From positions 124,001-188,000 of the forward strand of contig JAOMTQ010000001.1 in the NCBI GenBank assembly GCA_028355955.1: a stretch of DNA of 64,000 bases, given 5' to 3'. The notes beneath the pieces were generated by a model. The model saw only the letters and a list, made by a program, of their open reading frames with translations. It was not told the DNA's origin and made no database searches. This document shows positions 36,621 to 45,045 of the stretch, in pieces. Source of the stretch: Methylophilaceae bacterium (lineage in GTDB: Bacteria; Pseudomonadota; Gammaproteobacteria; Burkholderiales; Methylophilaceae). The position numbers and the translations under genes are program-made. Position 1 is the first letter of the stretch. The number at the start of each line of letters is the position of its first letter.

Positions 36621-36650
36621 ATTTTCTTTCCTTTTTTATTAATGCATACG

Positions 36651-36680
36651 AGGTAGACGATGAAAATAAAATTTGTCAGG
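36651..36680 (-). promoter_or_regulatory. ECF-sigma-type promoter of the sigma-factor operon
   Basis: CCTGACAA, 13 bases, then CGTCTACCT on the minus strand, identical in both boxes and in spacing to the sequence at 34250-34279. The distance to the first ATG (30 bases) is also nearly the same. This supports autoregulation of the sigma factor. Confidence 0.75.
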
Positions 36681-36741
36681 ATTTTTTTAAAGAAAATTTA
36701 AATATGTTATCTTTAGTTTTTATAAATTTTTTTTCACTGTT

Positions 36742-38061
36742 ATGCTTCAATCTATAGAATTATTCGTAAGTCAATTAGCAGGCTGGATGTGGGGAGCTCC
36801 CTTGCTAATTCTATTATTTGGGACGCATATCTTCTTAACATTCCAGCTCAGAGGGATTCAATTTAGAACACTTCCACTCGCATTTAAGATTGTATTTAGC
36901 AAATCTGATCAGGATGGCGATATTTCTCACTTTTCTACACTCATGACAGCACTCGCTGCCACAGTTGGCATTGGTAATATTGTTGGTGTGGCAACAGCTA
37001 TTACATTAGGTGGTCCTGGTGCTATTTTTTGGATGTGGCTAACAGCACTTTTTGGTATGTCAACAAAGTACTCAGAGGCTCTTTTAGCTGTTAAATATCG
37101 TGAAAAAGGTCCAAATGGGATGCGAGGTGGTCCAATGTACTACATTGCTAAGGGTGCTGGTTTACCTTGGTTAGGCTCAGTGTTTGCCGTCTGTACTTTT
37201 CTAGCTGCTTTTGGAGCAGGTAATATGGTTCAAGCAAATGCGACCGCATCTATTTTTCTAAATGTTTTTGACATTCCTACCATGTGGACTGGGGGTGTCT
37301 TAGCAATACTTGCAGGTCTAGTAATCGTCGGAGGTATTAAATCTATTGGTAGATTTGCCTCTTTCTTTGTTCCTTTTATGATACTTCTCTACGTTGGGAC
37401 AGTTTTATTTGTTTTGGTAATAAGGTTTGAAGAGATACCAGGTGCCTTCTCATTAATATTTTCCCATGCGTTTAATGGTCATGCTGCAACAGGTGGATTT
37501 GTTGGCGCTACACTTGCCGCAGCTATTCGGTTCGGTGTTGCCCGTGGTCTATTTTCTAATGAAGCGGGGCTTGGGTCGGCACCTATTGTTGCCGCAGCAG
37601 CTAAAACAAATGACCCAGTTCGGCAGGCGTTAGTCAGTATGACCGGTACATTTATTGACACAATTATTGTTTGCACACTCACTGCCTTAGTCATCTTAAC
37701 TACAGATGTGTGGACCGAGGGAATCAGTGCGGCAGATTTAACTGCGAGAAGTATTGCGGTAACACTAGGTAACACTGGGGCAACAATTGTTGCTGTTTGC
37801 TCTGCCCTCTTTGCTTTTTCAACCCTTATTGGTTGGAGTTATTACGGGGAGAAGGCAATTGAGTATCTATTCGGTGCTCAGTTAGTCAATTTTTATAAAG
37901 TTATTTTTTCTCTTCTCATATTTGTTGGTGCCACCATGAGCCTGGCTTTCGTTTGGAATTTTTCGGACGTGATGAACGGCATGATGGTCATTCCTAACTT
38001 AATTGGAATTCTCTTACTGGTCAAAATTCTTAAATCTGAAACAAATCGGTTTTTTAAATAA
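36742..38061 (+). CDS. Sodium:alanine/glycine symporter (AGCS family)
   Basis: A 439-residue inner-membrane symporter with about ten membrane segments, taking up alanine or glycine with sodium. LAATVGIGNIVGVATAITLGG near residue 73 (split by a central IV) is the AGCS signature, MRGGPMYYIAKG and LFSNEAGLGSAPIVAAAA are other conserved parts. The length is near the family norm of ~450. It is monocistronic and divergent from the sigma operon. No clear ribosome-binding site stands before the ATG. Confidence 0.93.
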   Translation: MLQSIELFVSQLAGWMWGAPLLILLFGTHIFLTFQLRGIQFRTLPLAFKIVFSKSDQDGDISHFSTLMTALAATVGIGNIVGVATAITLGGPGAIFWMWLTALFGMSTKYSEALLAVKYREKGPNGMRGGPMYYIAKGAGLPWLGSVFAVCTFLAAFGAGNMVQANATASIFLNVFDIPTMWTGGVLAILAGLVIVGGIKSIGRFASFFVPFMILLYVGTVLFVLVIRFEEIPGAFSLIFSHAFNGHAATGGFVGATLAAAIRFGVARGLFSNEAGLGSAPIVAAAAKTNDPVRQALVSMTGTFIDTIIVCTLTALVILTTDVWTEGISAADLTARSIAVTLGNTGATIVAVCSALFAFSTLIGWSYYGEKAIEYLFGAQLVNFYKVIFSLLIFVGATMSLAFVWNFSDVMNGMMVIPNLIGILLLVKILKSETNRFFK

Positions 38062-38072
38062 TTCAATGATTC

Positions 38073-38483
38073 CTAGAATTTAATCACACCTTTTGAGAGA
38101 TCAACTTCTCTTAAGAAGCTCAATAACCCTAAAACTAAAAAAGCCATTGCTAAAATAAATAAGATTGTGATCAGCTGATCAAAGTTAAAGCTTACTTCTG
38201 TGGCAATAAAAATCATGGCAATCAATACGCAAACAAAGAGAGCTGAGACAGTAGTTAATGCAATCGCCCAATGTGTCCACTTAGAGCGTTTAATTAAATA
38301 CTCTATTTCCTTCTTATGCTCCATATTGAGTTTTTTGGGACCCTCATTTAAAATTCTGTATCTATCCACAATTCTTGATAGTCTTGTGGCCATAACAGCC
38401 AAAATAGCACCTATGCCTGTTAGCAAAAATGCAGGGGCAACAGCAAGCTCTATTACTGTAGCAACTTCAGAGAATTCAATCAT
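38073..38483 (-). CDS. DUF2721 family membrane protein
   Basis: A 136-residue protein with three to four membrane helices. IELAVAPAFLLTGIGAILA followed by MATRLSRIVDRYR near residues 14-43 is the typical DUF2721 N-terminus, and a second helix pair (ALTTVSALFVCVLIAMIF and ITILFILAMAFLVLGLLS) completes it. The function of the family is unknown. It converges with the symporter gene at a 12-base gap. Confidence 0.82.
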   Translation of the reverse strand: MIEFSEVATVIELAVAPAFLLTGIGAILAVMATRLSRIVDRYRILNEGPKKLNMEHKKEIEYLIKRSKWTHWAIALTTVSALFVCVLIAMIFIATEVSFNFDQLITILFILAMAFLVLGLLSFLREVDLSKGVIKF

Positions 38484-38598
38484 GTCTTCTAATTTATCTT
38501 ACAAAAATTTAATTCTACCACTTAATTTTTTTATACATTAAGCTTTGATAAGGTAAATTTTAAATAGCAGAGAGTTTGTCTGGATATCTAACTTAGAA

Positions 38599-38910
38599 TT
38601 ATGAAAAATTTACTGATTGATTTGAAGCTAGACTAGCCTTATTTTCATAAATATTTTTAAAATACCCATGGGTTACGAATGAAGCAGTTATAAAGCCAGC
38701 AGCAAAAATTAAAATGAAAATAATAGTTGTCTTAATATTTTTCATAACCTTACCCTTACTTCTTCTTTTCCATGCTTTCCACATCCAATAAAACCCTATC
38801 AAAGTTAATATGGCTGCTATGAACATCACAAAAGGATTGCTTGCTATGGCAGCGCCACTAGCACCAAAGATTAGAAATATAAATCCGTTTATGTAGCAAG
38901 CTGGGCACAT
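38599..38910 (-). CDS. Small membrane protein with N-terminal CPAC motif
   Basis: A 103-residue product with three hydrophobic segments (about 7-23, 27-45, 60-80). It starts MCPACYINGF, a Cys-x2-Cys at the very N-terminus, as in small bacterial proteins of unknown function near metal-transport genes. A basic stretch KAWKRRSKGKVMKN separates the second and third segments, so it could derive from two fused small proteins. No named family is certain. It is a single gene. Confidence 0.55.
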   Translation of the reverse strand: MCPACYINGFIFLIFGASGAAIASNPFVMFIAAILTLIGFYWMWKAWKRRSKGKVMKNIKTTIIFILIFAAGFITASFVTHGYFKNIYENKASLASNQSVNFS

Positions 38911-38970
38911 TATTTTGGTCTATTTTTCATAAAATTACTTAGGAGAAGAAATTACTTTCAATAAGGTACC

Positions 38971-39031
38971 CGCTTGTAAAATTGGAAAACCACTTTTGAT
39001 GATTTTTTAGAAAATAATTTATTTACAAGCG
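38971..39031. repeat. Separated 10-base inverted repeat
   Basis: CGCTTGTAAA at 38971-38980 and its perfect complement TTTACAAGCG at 39022-39031 flank 41 bases. The pair stands just upstream of the promoter region of the 100-residue secreted protein. It could be an operator pair or a long hairpin. Confidence 0.6.
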
Positions 39032-39093
39032 AGATATAAACAATTGACAGGTAAAGCGTATGTTGAGTTCATTCTTCTTTAAAACATTTCGAG

Positions 39094-39099
39094 TATAAT
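39094..39099 (+). promoter_or_regulatory. -10 box before the DUF5666-like gene
   Basis: A perfect TATAAT 28 bases before the ATG, with AAGGAGAG between. No matching -35 box is at 17 bases; a TTGACA at 39044-39049 is too far away to pair with it. Confidence 0.4.
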
Positions 39100-39126
39100 A
39101 TTCATATTCAAATAAGGAGAGACATC

Positions 39127-39429
39127 ATGAGAAAAATTTTATCATTGTTATTTTTGTTAGGATTTATGAGTAGTGCTTTTGCAGATGAAGAGTTCTATGG
39201 AAAAATAGAAAGCATGCCTGAGAATTCATTTGAGGGAGAATGGATCATTGATGGCAAGTCATATCAGGTCACGAGTGAAACAGAAATTGATGAAGAAGAT
39301 GGTAACGCAAAGGTAGGTGCCTGCGTCGAAATTGAAATTGATGGTGGTGAAAAAGATGCTGGTGCCGTTGAAGAGATAGATGTAAAAAAATACAGCTTCT
39401 TGTGCAGTTTTTATGAGTTAATTGATTAA
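39127..39429 (+). CDS. Small secreted OB-fold-like protein (DUF5666-like)
   Basis: A 100-residue protein with a signal peptide (MRKILSLLFLLGFMSSAFA, cut before DEEF). The mature part (EEFYGKIESMPENSFEGEW, then GKSYQVTSETEIDEEDGNA and VGACVEIEIDG) has the strand order of small periplasmic OB-fold proteins such as DUF5666. It is very acidic. An AAGGAGAG ribosome-binding site stands before the ATG. Function unknown. Confidence 0.72.
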   Translation: MRKILSLLFLLGFMSSAFADEEFYGKIESMPENSFEGEWIIDGKSYQVTSETEIDEEDGNAKVGACVEIEIDGGEKDAGAVEEIDVKKYSFLCSFYELID

Positions 39430-39457
39430 AACAAAATTATTTAAATAAAGGAAAAAA

Positions 39458-39772
39458 ATGTTATTTCATTTAGATTTTCGTGTTGAATATTCAGCCGAAA
39501 TGTCACAAAACGACCTCTTTGACATATGGTCTGAAGAGGCAACAGCTGCCGTTGGCGCCAAAGAAGCTGGAGTTGTAGTTGATTTATGGAAAGCTGTTGG
39601 TGATCGCCGTGTGATTGCTATTGTTAATGTTGAAAGCATGGAAATGCTTGATCAGATCTTACTAGACCTACCCATTATGAAAAGAATGGGACAGCATGTA
39701 AAAGTAGATGTAACCGCTTTAAGAACTTATGAAGGCTTTGCCGCGGATGTTAACGAGCGCCTTACTAAATAA
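39458..39772 (+). CDS. Muconolactone isomerase-like small protein
   Basis: A 104-residue ferredoxin-like-fold protein starting MLFHLDFRVEYSAEMSQNDL, with the VDLWKAVGDRRVIAIVNVES and LDQILLDLPI motifs, as in the muconolactone delta-isomerase family. No other beta-ketoadipate gene is nearby, so a true role in aromatic catabolism is unlikely. Members of this fold are often uncharacterised. An AAAGGAAAA ribosome-binding site precedes the ATG. It follows the DUF5666-like gene by 28 bases and may share its promoter. Confidence 0.75.
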   Translation: MLFHLDFRVEYSAEMSQNDLFDIWSEEATAAVGAKEAGVVVDLWKAVGDRRVIAIVNVESMEMLDQILLDLPIMKRMGQHVKVDVTALRTYEGFAADVNERLTK

Positions 39773-39779
39773 TCCCGAG

Positions 39780-39995
39780 TTAATTAAATTTATTCCAAAA
39801 GTGAATTGAAAACTTTTTAAAGAAAAGTGCATTTAGCAATATTGGGAAAAAAATTCCCAACACAAGAGAGAGAATACCCCACTGGGTATTACTGACATCC
39901 ATAAAGCGCATTTGCCTGTCAAGTAACCCAGTGATTAAAATAGCCATACCAAATAAGTAAGCTATGTTAACTAAGGCATTTGTATATTTACTCAT
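39780..39995 (-). CDS. 71-residue membrane protein of unknown function
   Basis: Two hydrophobic helices (about 10-24, VNIAYLFGMAILITGLL, and 40-58, GILSLVLGIFFPILLNALFF) are joined by a polar loop DRQMRFMDVSNTQW. I recognise no family. It converges with the isomerase-like gene at a 7-base gap. Confidence 0.5.
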   Translation of the reverse strand: MSKYTNALVNIAYLFGMAILITGLLDRQMRFMDVSNTQWGILSLVLGIFFPILLNALFFKKFSIHFWNKFN

Positions 39996-40085
39996 AGGTT
40001 CTTAAAAAGAATTTAATCTCTCTTTATACTCTCACCTAACCATCCATAAAGTCAATTGTAAGAATTAATCGACACGTTATTTAAG

Positions 40086-40113
40086 AAAACTCCCCTTTTT
40101 AAAGGGGAGTTTT
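40086..40113 (-). terminator. Rho-independent terminator after the TonB receptor
   Basis: A 13-base perfect inverted repeat, AAAACTCCCCTTT and AAAGGGGAGTTTT, with 2 bases between the arms, lies 15 bases past the receptor stop. On the minus strand it ends in a T-rich tail. Confidence 0.85.
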
Positions 40114-40128
40114 AAGGCTTACTTTTTA

Positions 40129-42180
40129 CTAAAAGGTACCGGTCATACCAAATATCACGGCACGCGCACCTAATGGAGTTTTATCTTTTATAATTGATGT
40201 ACTCTCTCTTTGTGTTCTATCAAGTAAATTAGTACCCTTTACAGAGAGAATAATATTAGCTTCTACAGGAAGTGCATAACTTACATGGGCAGAGATATCA
40301 ATGTAATCATCAGTCTTATATTCATTTTCAGCAAGCTTATCTTGCTCAAAAACGTACATGCCTTCTATCCCTGCATTGAATCTGTTCCATTGATAGTTAT
40401 GGCCTGTTCCAATTCTCATTGCTGGCATTAATGGTAAATCTCCTCCATCCCTATTTTTGCCGCGAACGTAGTCACCCCAAACATCTGCAGTGTAATTTGA
40501 GGTTATTTTTCTGCTTCCCTCAAATTCATACCCATAAAAATCTGCTGGGACACTTTGATATTGATAGACGTCTAATGCTTCTTCTTCACCTTCATGCTCA
40601 TGATATTGAACGGTACCAGTATTGATTTCAGCAATATAGTCATCAAAGCGTGTGTAAAATGGACTAAAAGACAACATAGTTTTTCCATCCTGCCATGTGA
40701 TTGTTGTATCAATTCCATTAGATTTCTCTTTCTTTAAATTCCTATCACCTTGTTCGATGGTCTCTGTTGCATGATGCTCACCATAAATATAGAGCTCATT
40801 CATCGAAGGCGCTCTCTCTATGTGACTCAAATTAACCGATAACGACAAATTTGAATTTAAATTAAAAATAGACCCAATAGATGCATTGGTAATATTAAAG
40901 TCCTCTTCTGATGCATCAAAGCTTGTGCTTGTTTCAGCACCGCCTGGTTCTGCTGCTCCATCATCACTAGTGAAACTATTAGCATCATATTTCGTGTAGC
41001 CTTGCCTAAATCCAAAACTTACTGTGTGATCGTAGAAATTAAAATCTTCAAGAAAATAGATAGCGATTTCTTTATTTTGGTTATTTGCAATTAAAGGTTT
41101 ACCTGCATCCTTCGAGAACCTTCCCTGACCTGCATCAATTCCAACTACACAGGGTGTGTTAAAAAATGAGTGGGCAAATTCGACTTTTCCTACCAATTGT
41201 TTATCAATATAATCTGTCCCGATATCTCCTTCCGGCTCTACTTCTTTGTGATAGTAGTCAGTCCAGTTAACTGCAAACTTAAAATTATCGATATGTGTTG
41301 CTATATCTTTTCTTTCCATTTTAAAGTCATACTTATCTACATTCATATCGATATAAGCGCCATCTTCGAGCGGAATCCCATATTCCATTTGGTGTTTTGT
41401 ATAAGAAAAACCTGTATAGCCTTGATCAGTAATTTTAGAAACACCAACTGACCCCCCTTCGCTTTTAACATAAGAATTAACTAATGTGTCATCGCCATAT
41501 TTATCTCTTGGATACTCCTCTGGTTCAGCCTCATTCAAATATTTGGAAACTGACAGACCTGGAATATTCAAATTTTTACTGGAACGATCGTAACCATCCA
41601 CATGAATCATTATGTCATTGATACCATAATCAATTAAAAACGAACCCGCCTGCTCATTATTAGCCCCGCCAGTACCTAAGTCATAGGCACCCATTAGGCC
41701 TTCATAATATTCACGATGAATTCTGTTATCTATGATATTAATCACGCCACCAGTCGCGCCACCTCCATAAATTACTGAGGCTGGCCCTCTGACGATTTCA
41801 ATTTGCTCGGCTGCTAATGTATCAATAGCCACACTATGATCACCTGACATAGCTGAGACATCAGTAATTTGAATGCCATTATTTAAGATTTGAACACGGT
41901 TATTGCTCATACCTCTTATGACAGGCCTTCCGATAGCATCCCCAAAGGCAGAATTAGATACACCTGGAGTACCATTCAACGTAGCACCAAGAGACGAGTC
42001 CCTTATCCTACTTAATTCTTCTCCATTATAAATTTGAATGGGTTTTACCATTTCATCATTCGATAACTTTAATGGGTTAGCAGTTACAGGGACTTGTTGT
42101 AATTGAACATGTCCAACCCCATCTGCATAAGCACTCGTAACAATTATTGGAAGAGCAAACAATAAATATCTTAAACGCAC
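40129..42180 (-). CDS. TonB-dependent receptor, ZnuD-like
   Basis: A 683-residue outer-membrane receptor with a signal peptide (LLFALPIIVTSAYA) and a plug domain starting at PIQIYNGEELSRIRDSS. GRPVIRGMSNNRVQILNNG, MSGDHSVAIDTLAAEQIEIV and GPASVIYGGGATGGVINI are the plug motifs, and the GDHSVAID and later GGATGGV pattern is typical of the ZnuD zinc receptor group. The barrel has an acidic, His-containing loop (YHEHEGEEEALDV) that could bind metal. It ends in a C-terminal Phe, as outer-membrane barrels do. A His-rich secreted protein is encoded 57 bases upstream. Zinc uptake is the best guess. Copper or another metal is possible. Confidence 0.85.
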   Translation of the reverse strand: MRLRYLLFALPIIVTSAYADGVGHVQLQQVPVTANPLKLSNDEMVKPIQIYNGEELSRIRDSSLGATLNGTPGVSNSAFGDAIGRPVIRGMSNNRVQILNNGIQITDVSAMSGDHSVAIDTLAAEQIEIVRGPASVIYGGGATGGVINIIDNRIHREYYEGLMGAYDLGTGGANNEQAGSFLIDYGINDIMIHVDGYDRSSKNLNIPGLSVSKYLNEAEPEEYPRDKYGDDTLVNSYVKSEGGSVGVSKITDQGYTGFSYTKHQMEYGIPLEDGAYIDMNVDKYDFKMERKDIATHIDNFKFAVNWTDYYHKEVEPEGDIGTDYIDKQLVGKVEFAHSFFNTPCVVGIDAGQGRFSKDAGKPLIANNQNKEIAIYFLEDFNFYDHTVSFGFRQGYTKYDANSFTSDDGAAEPGGAETSTSFDASEEDFNITNASIGSIFNLNSNLSLSVNLSHIERAPSMNELYIYGEHHATETIEQGDRNLKKEKSNGIDTTITWQDGKTMLSFSPFYTRFDDYIAEINTGTVQYHEHEGEEEALDVYQYQSVPADFYGYEFEGSRKITSNYTADVWGDYVRGKNRDGGDLPLMPAMRIGTGHNYQWNRFNAGIEGMYVFEQDKLAENEYKTDDYIDISAHVSYALPVEANIILSVKGTNLLDRTQRESTSIIKDKTPLGARAVIFGMTGTF

Positions 42181-42237
42181 AGTATTTCTCCTAAAAATAA
42201 ATTTTAATTAAACTTCTTTAAATAAATTTTTAGGTTT

Positions 42238-42570
42238 TTAAGGGGCTTGGGATTGGTAAGCGACAATACCAATAGAGAAAAGATCTCTTACAAGGTAAAT
42301 GTCGTTAATTTGAAATGTTTGGTTAAAAGAAAAATCAAAATTAGATGAAAAATTTATCGTTTTAGCTGAATGATCTGTAACTGTGAATGTACAATCTTCA
42401 CATACCATCAAATTTTTATTATGAACATCATCATGGTGTTCACTATCATGATGCAAATCTTCAGTATGTTCATTATCATGATATTGATGCTCAATATCAT
42501 GCGTAAAGCCTGCTTGTATGTTAAATAAAAGGCTGAATAGTACTAATAAAAATGAAATATTTTTTTTCAT
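42238..42570 (-). CDS. His-rich secreted protein, probable metal-binding partner of the receptor
   Basis: A 110-residue protein with a signal peptide (SFLLVLFSLLFNIQAGFT). Residues ~24-52 hold twelve His and many acidic residues (HDIEHQYHDNEHTEDLHHDS and on), followed by MVCEDCTFTV, a C-x2-C. It ends in YQSQAP, reminiscent of the (S/R)RAPP ends of DUF2946-like proteins that sit next to metal receptors. It would buffer or hand over zinc or copper in the periplasm. The gene is the first of a two-gene operon with the receptor. Confidence 0.72.
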   Translation of the reverse strand: MKKNISFLLVLFSLLFNIQAGFTHDIEHQYHDNEHTEDLHHDSEHHDDVHNKNLMVCEDCTFTVTDHSAKTINFSSNFDFSFNQTFQINDIYLVRDLFSIGIVAYQSQAP

Positions 42571-42592
42571 AATCGCTAATACTATAATAAAT

Positions 42593-42613
42593 AACCATTT
42601 TTTTCAAATGGTT
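42593..42613. repeat. Inverted repeat between divergent metal-receptor and POT genes
   Basis: AACCATTT and AAATGGTT frame 5 bases, and the flanks (AAATA and TTATTT) extend the pairing imperfectly. It stands 22 bases before the His-rich gene and 53 bases before the POT gene. It could be an operator or a hairpin; I do not recognise a Zur or Fur box. Confidence 0.5.
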
Positions 42614-42666
42614 TTATTTGTGTAGAACGAATGTAATAATTATGCAAATTACTTATAAATTTCAAA

Positions 42667-44067
42667 ATGTCCAAAATAGTTAAAAATCCAAGCAGCTTGA
42701 GCACTTTGTTCTTCACTGAAATGTGGGAACGTTTTAGTTACTATGGCATGCGGGCTTTACTCGTTTTGTATTTGGTTAACTCATTAAACTATAGCGAATC
42801 AGATGCACTTCATATCTATGCTGTCTATACTGGATTGGTTTACCTCACACCCCTTATTGGTGGCTATCTTGCTGATAGATTTCTTGGTACCCAAAAATCT
42901 ATATTTATTGGCGGCTTGACAATGATGATTGGTCATTTCCTTATGGCATTTCCTGACTACCTTTATCTAGCAATCGGAATGCTAATCATTGGTAATGGCT
43001 ACTTTAAACCTAACATTAGCTCGCTTTTAGGGAGGCTATATAAATCGAATGACCTTAGACGTGATAGTGGATTTAGTATATTTTATGTAGGAATCAATTT
43101 AGGGGCATTTTTAGCTCCGCTTATTGTAGGTTATGTTGGAGAAACTATTAATTGGCATTATGGTTTTGCAATCGCAGGTTTTGGTATGTTGGCCGGACTC
43201 ATTCAATTTTATTATGGCCAGAATAAGATAATCAAAGAAGATATAACCTTACAATCTAAAAAATTAAAGCTAGCAGATTGGGGGTTAATCTCAATAATTT
43301 CCATAATTAATATCCCTCTTATCTTACTCATCCTCGAAGTGAATCAAGTATTAAATAACTACTTTTTTGAAATACTCTTAGCTTTAATTACGCTCATTTC
43401 TTTTTATCTTTTATCAAGAAAAAAACAACTTATTTCAGCAAAAGAAGATTTAAAGAAGATTATTTATATTGGTGTGCTTTCGATATTTGTCATATTTTTT
43501 TGGGTTGGATTTGAGCAAGCAGGTGGGTCATTAACGCTATTTGCAAATAATTCTGTTGACAGAAACTTTCTTGGATTCATCATCCCAGCCTCATTTTTTC
43601 AATCTATCAATCCTCTAATTATTATTTTGATTGGGCCCATGATTGCAAACTTTTGGTTGAGGGTCGATAGAAGTAAAAATAATATTAATACCCCGCAAAA
43701 AATGGGATTAGGTTTACTTTTGCTTGCAGGTGGTTTTTTTCTTATTACGCTTGTTAATACTGCCAGTGACACTTCTATCAGCCTATGGTGGCTTGTTGGG
43801 GTCTACTTTTTACACACCTTGGGCGAGTTATGCCTCTCCCCTATTGGTTTATCAATGGTATCTAAAGTCTCCCCTAAAAAAATTGCATCACTGATGATGG
43901 GTTTTTGGTTTTTATCATCAGCAGTTGCCAACTTTATGGCAGGCAAATTACCTGGGATATTACAGTCTAATAATCTAGATTTATTTTCATTTTTAATGGT
44001 CACATCGCTAATAGCTGGATTATTACTACTTTTAATATCTACATTTATGGAAAAATTAGTTAAATGA
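42667..44067 (+). CDS. Proton-dependent oligopeptide transporter (POT family)
   Basis: A 466-residue major-facilitator peptide importer with twelve to fourteen membrane segments. FFTEMWERFSYYGMRALLVLYL near 15-36 (split at GMRA) is the E-x2-ER-x2-YY POT motif binding protons and peptide, and FSIFYVGINLGAFLAPLIVGY is the second signature. HTLGELCLSPIGLSMVSK carries the C-terminal E. Uptake of di- and tripeptides with protons is expected. The stop overlaps the next gene by 4 bases. Confidence 0.93.
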   Translation: MSKIVKNPSSLSTLFFTEMWERFSYYGMRALLVLYLVNSLNYSESDALHIYAVYTGLVYLTPLIGGYLADRFLGTQKSIFIGGLTMMIGHFLMAFPDYLYLAIGMLIIGNGYFKPNISSLLGRLYKSNDLRRDSGFSIFYVGINLGAFLAPLIVGYVGETINWHYGFAIAGFGMLAGLIQFYYGQNKIIKEDITLQSKKLKLADWGLISIISIINIPLILLILEVNQVLNNYFFEILLALITLISFYLLSRKKQLISAKEDLKKIIYIGVLSIFVIFFWVGFEQAGGSLTLFANNSVDRNFLGFIIPASFFQSINPLIIILIGPMIANFWLRVDRSKNNINTPQKMGLGLLLLAGGFFLITLVNTASDTSISLWWLVGVYFLHTLGELCLSPIGLSMVSKVSPKKIASLMMGFWFLSSAVANFMAGKLPGILQSNNLDLFSFLMVTSLIAGLLLLLISTFMEKLVK

Positions 44068-44675
44068 AAAAAATTCTATTCTTAATTATTTTAGTTATTT
44101 CAAATTTTACATATGCCGAAGTGTGGAAATTTGATGCCATTCTCAACGATAAAGTGATTGGCCAACATACCTTTATTTACGAAAATGAAAAGACAATAAG
44201 TAATGCAAATTTTAAATTTGAATACCTTTTTATGGATTTTATCTATCAACATAAATCAACTGAGACATGGCAGGACGGTTGCTTAAAAACTATCGCGAGC
44301 AATACGGATGATGATGGAGATTTATATGAGGTTAGTGGTTACAGTGCTACTGATCAGTTCCTAGTGACTACCAATAATGAGACCGCAGCGCTTCCATTGT
44401 GTGTCATGACTTTTGCCTATGGTAATCCTAAAATTCTAGAACAAAAAAAACTTATGAATTCACAAAATGGTAAATATTTAGATGTCGATATTCAATTCCT
44501 AAGAGAAGAGAATCATATGGTTAAGGGTAAGGATATTCTTACGGACTTGTGGCAGATTAAAGCAAAGAGTGACGATGGAGATTTGCTTGTACACTTATGG
44601 TACGATAAAAACATGAATTGGGTTAGCCTTAAAAGTCAGACACCTATTGGTGATATGCAATATAAACTAAAATGA
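44064..44675 (+). CDS. Secreted DUF6134-like protein
   Basis: A 203-residue protein with a signal peptide (MKKILFLIILVISNFTYA, cut before EVWKF). The mature part is beta-rich: FDAILNDKVIGQHTFIY at the start, YQHKSTETWQDGCLKTIAS, and near the end LLVHLWYDKNMNWVSLKSQT, as in the DUF6134 group. It probably binds a lipid or other hydrophobic ligand, but no function is known. It overlaps the POT gene before it and the membrane gene after it by 4 bases each, forming a three-gene operon. Confidence 0.72.
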   Translation: MKKILFLIILVISNFTYAEVWKFDAILNDKVIGQHTFIYENEKTISNANFKFEYLFMDFIYQHKSTETWQDGCLKTIASNTDDDGDLYEVSGYSATDQFLVTTNNETAALPLCVMTFAYGNPKILEQKKLMNSQNGKYLDVDIQFLREENHMVKGKDILTDLWQIKAKSDDGDLLVHLWYDKNMNWVSLKSQTPIGDMQYKLK

Positions 44676-45037
44676 ATACACTCCTAGCGTACATACAATT
44701 TATTTTCATTGGTCTTGTAATTTATGGCTCAGTTTTAACTTTCGGTGACATTTCAATCAACACAAGCATATCCGGTATTGTTGCTCCGATATTGGCATGG
44801 TTTTCTGGAACGGGTCTTAGAGCATCCTTTAACAACGAAGATAGTATTCAAAAAAAAGGTAGTATTTTTATGGCTGTCATTCTTTTAGCCCTAAGCTATA
44901 TATGGGTTAACTCAACAGGCTATTGGTACGTTGCTCACGCAATTGAAATTTCAGGAAAAAACTTATTAATTATTAGTTTCTTTATTGGGTTTTTAAGTAC
45001 AACAAAGACCATATCCGAAATAAATTTTAAATCGTAA
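44672..45037 (+). CDS. 121-residue membrane protein of unknown function
   Basis: About four hydrophobic helices (YIQFIFIGLVIYGSVLTFG, IVAPILAWFSGTGLR, GSIFMAVILLALSYIWVNS and LLIISFFIGFLST). I recognise no family. It overlaps the DUF6134-like gene by 4 bases (ATGA) and so is translated with it. It converges with the following gene at an 8-base gap. Confidence 0.55.
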   Translation: MNTLLAYIQFIFIGLVIYGSVLTFGDISINTSISGIVAPILAWFSGTGLRASFNNEDSIQKKGSIFMAVILLALSYIWVNSTGYWYVAHAIEISGKNLLIISFFIGFLSTTKTISEINFKS

Positions 45038-45045
45038 GCACTCTA

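Noticed and set aside
37479..37775. 98-codon minus-strand frame within the symporter gene
   Set aside because: Antisense shadow of a strongly conserved AGCS protein; its product is low-complexity Ala/Val/Thr-rich.
40550..40580. TAGACGTCTA-like palindrome within the TonB receptor gene, resembling the ECF -10 box
   Set aside because: It lies inside a coding region, with no CCTGACAA box at 13 bases, so it is not counted as a third ECF promoter.
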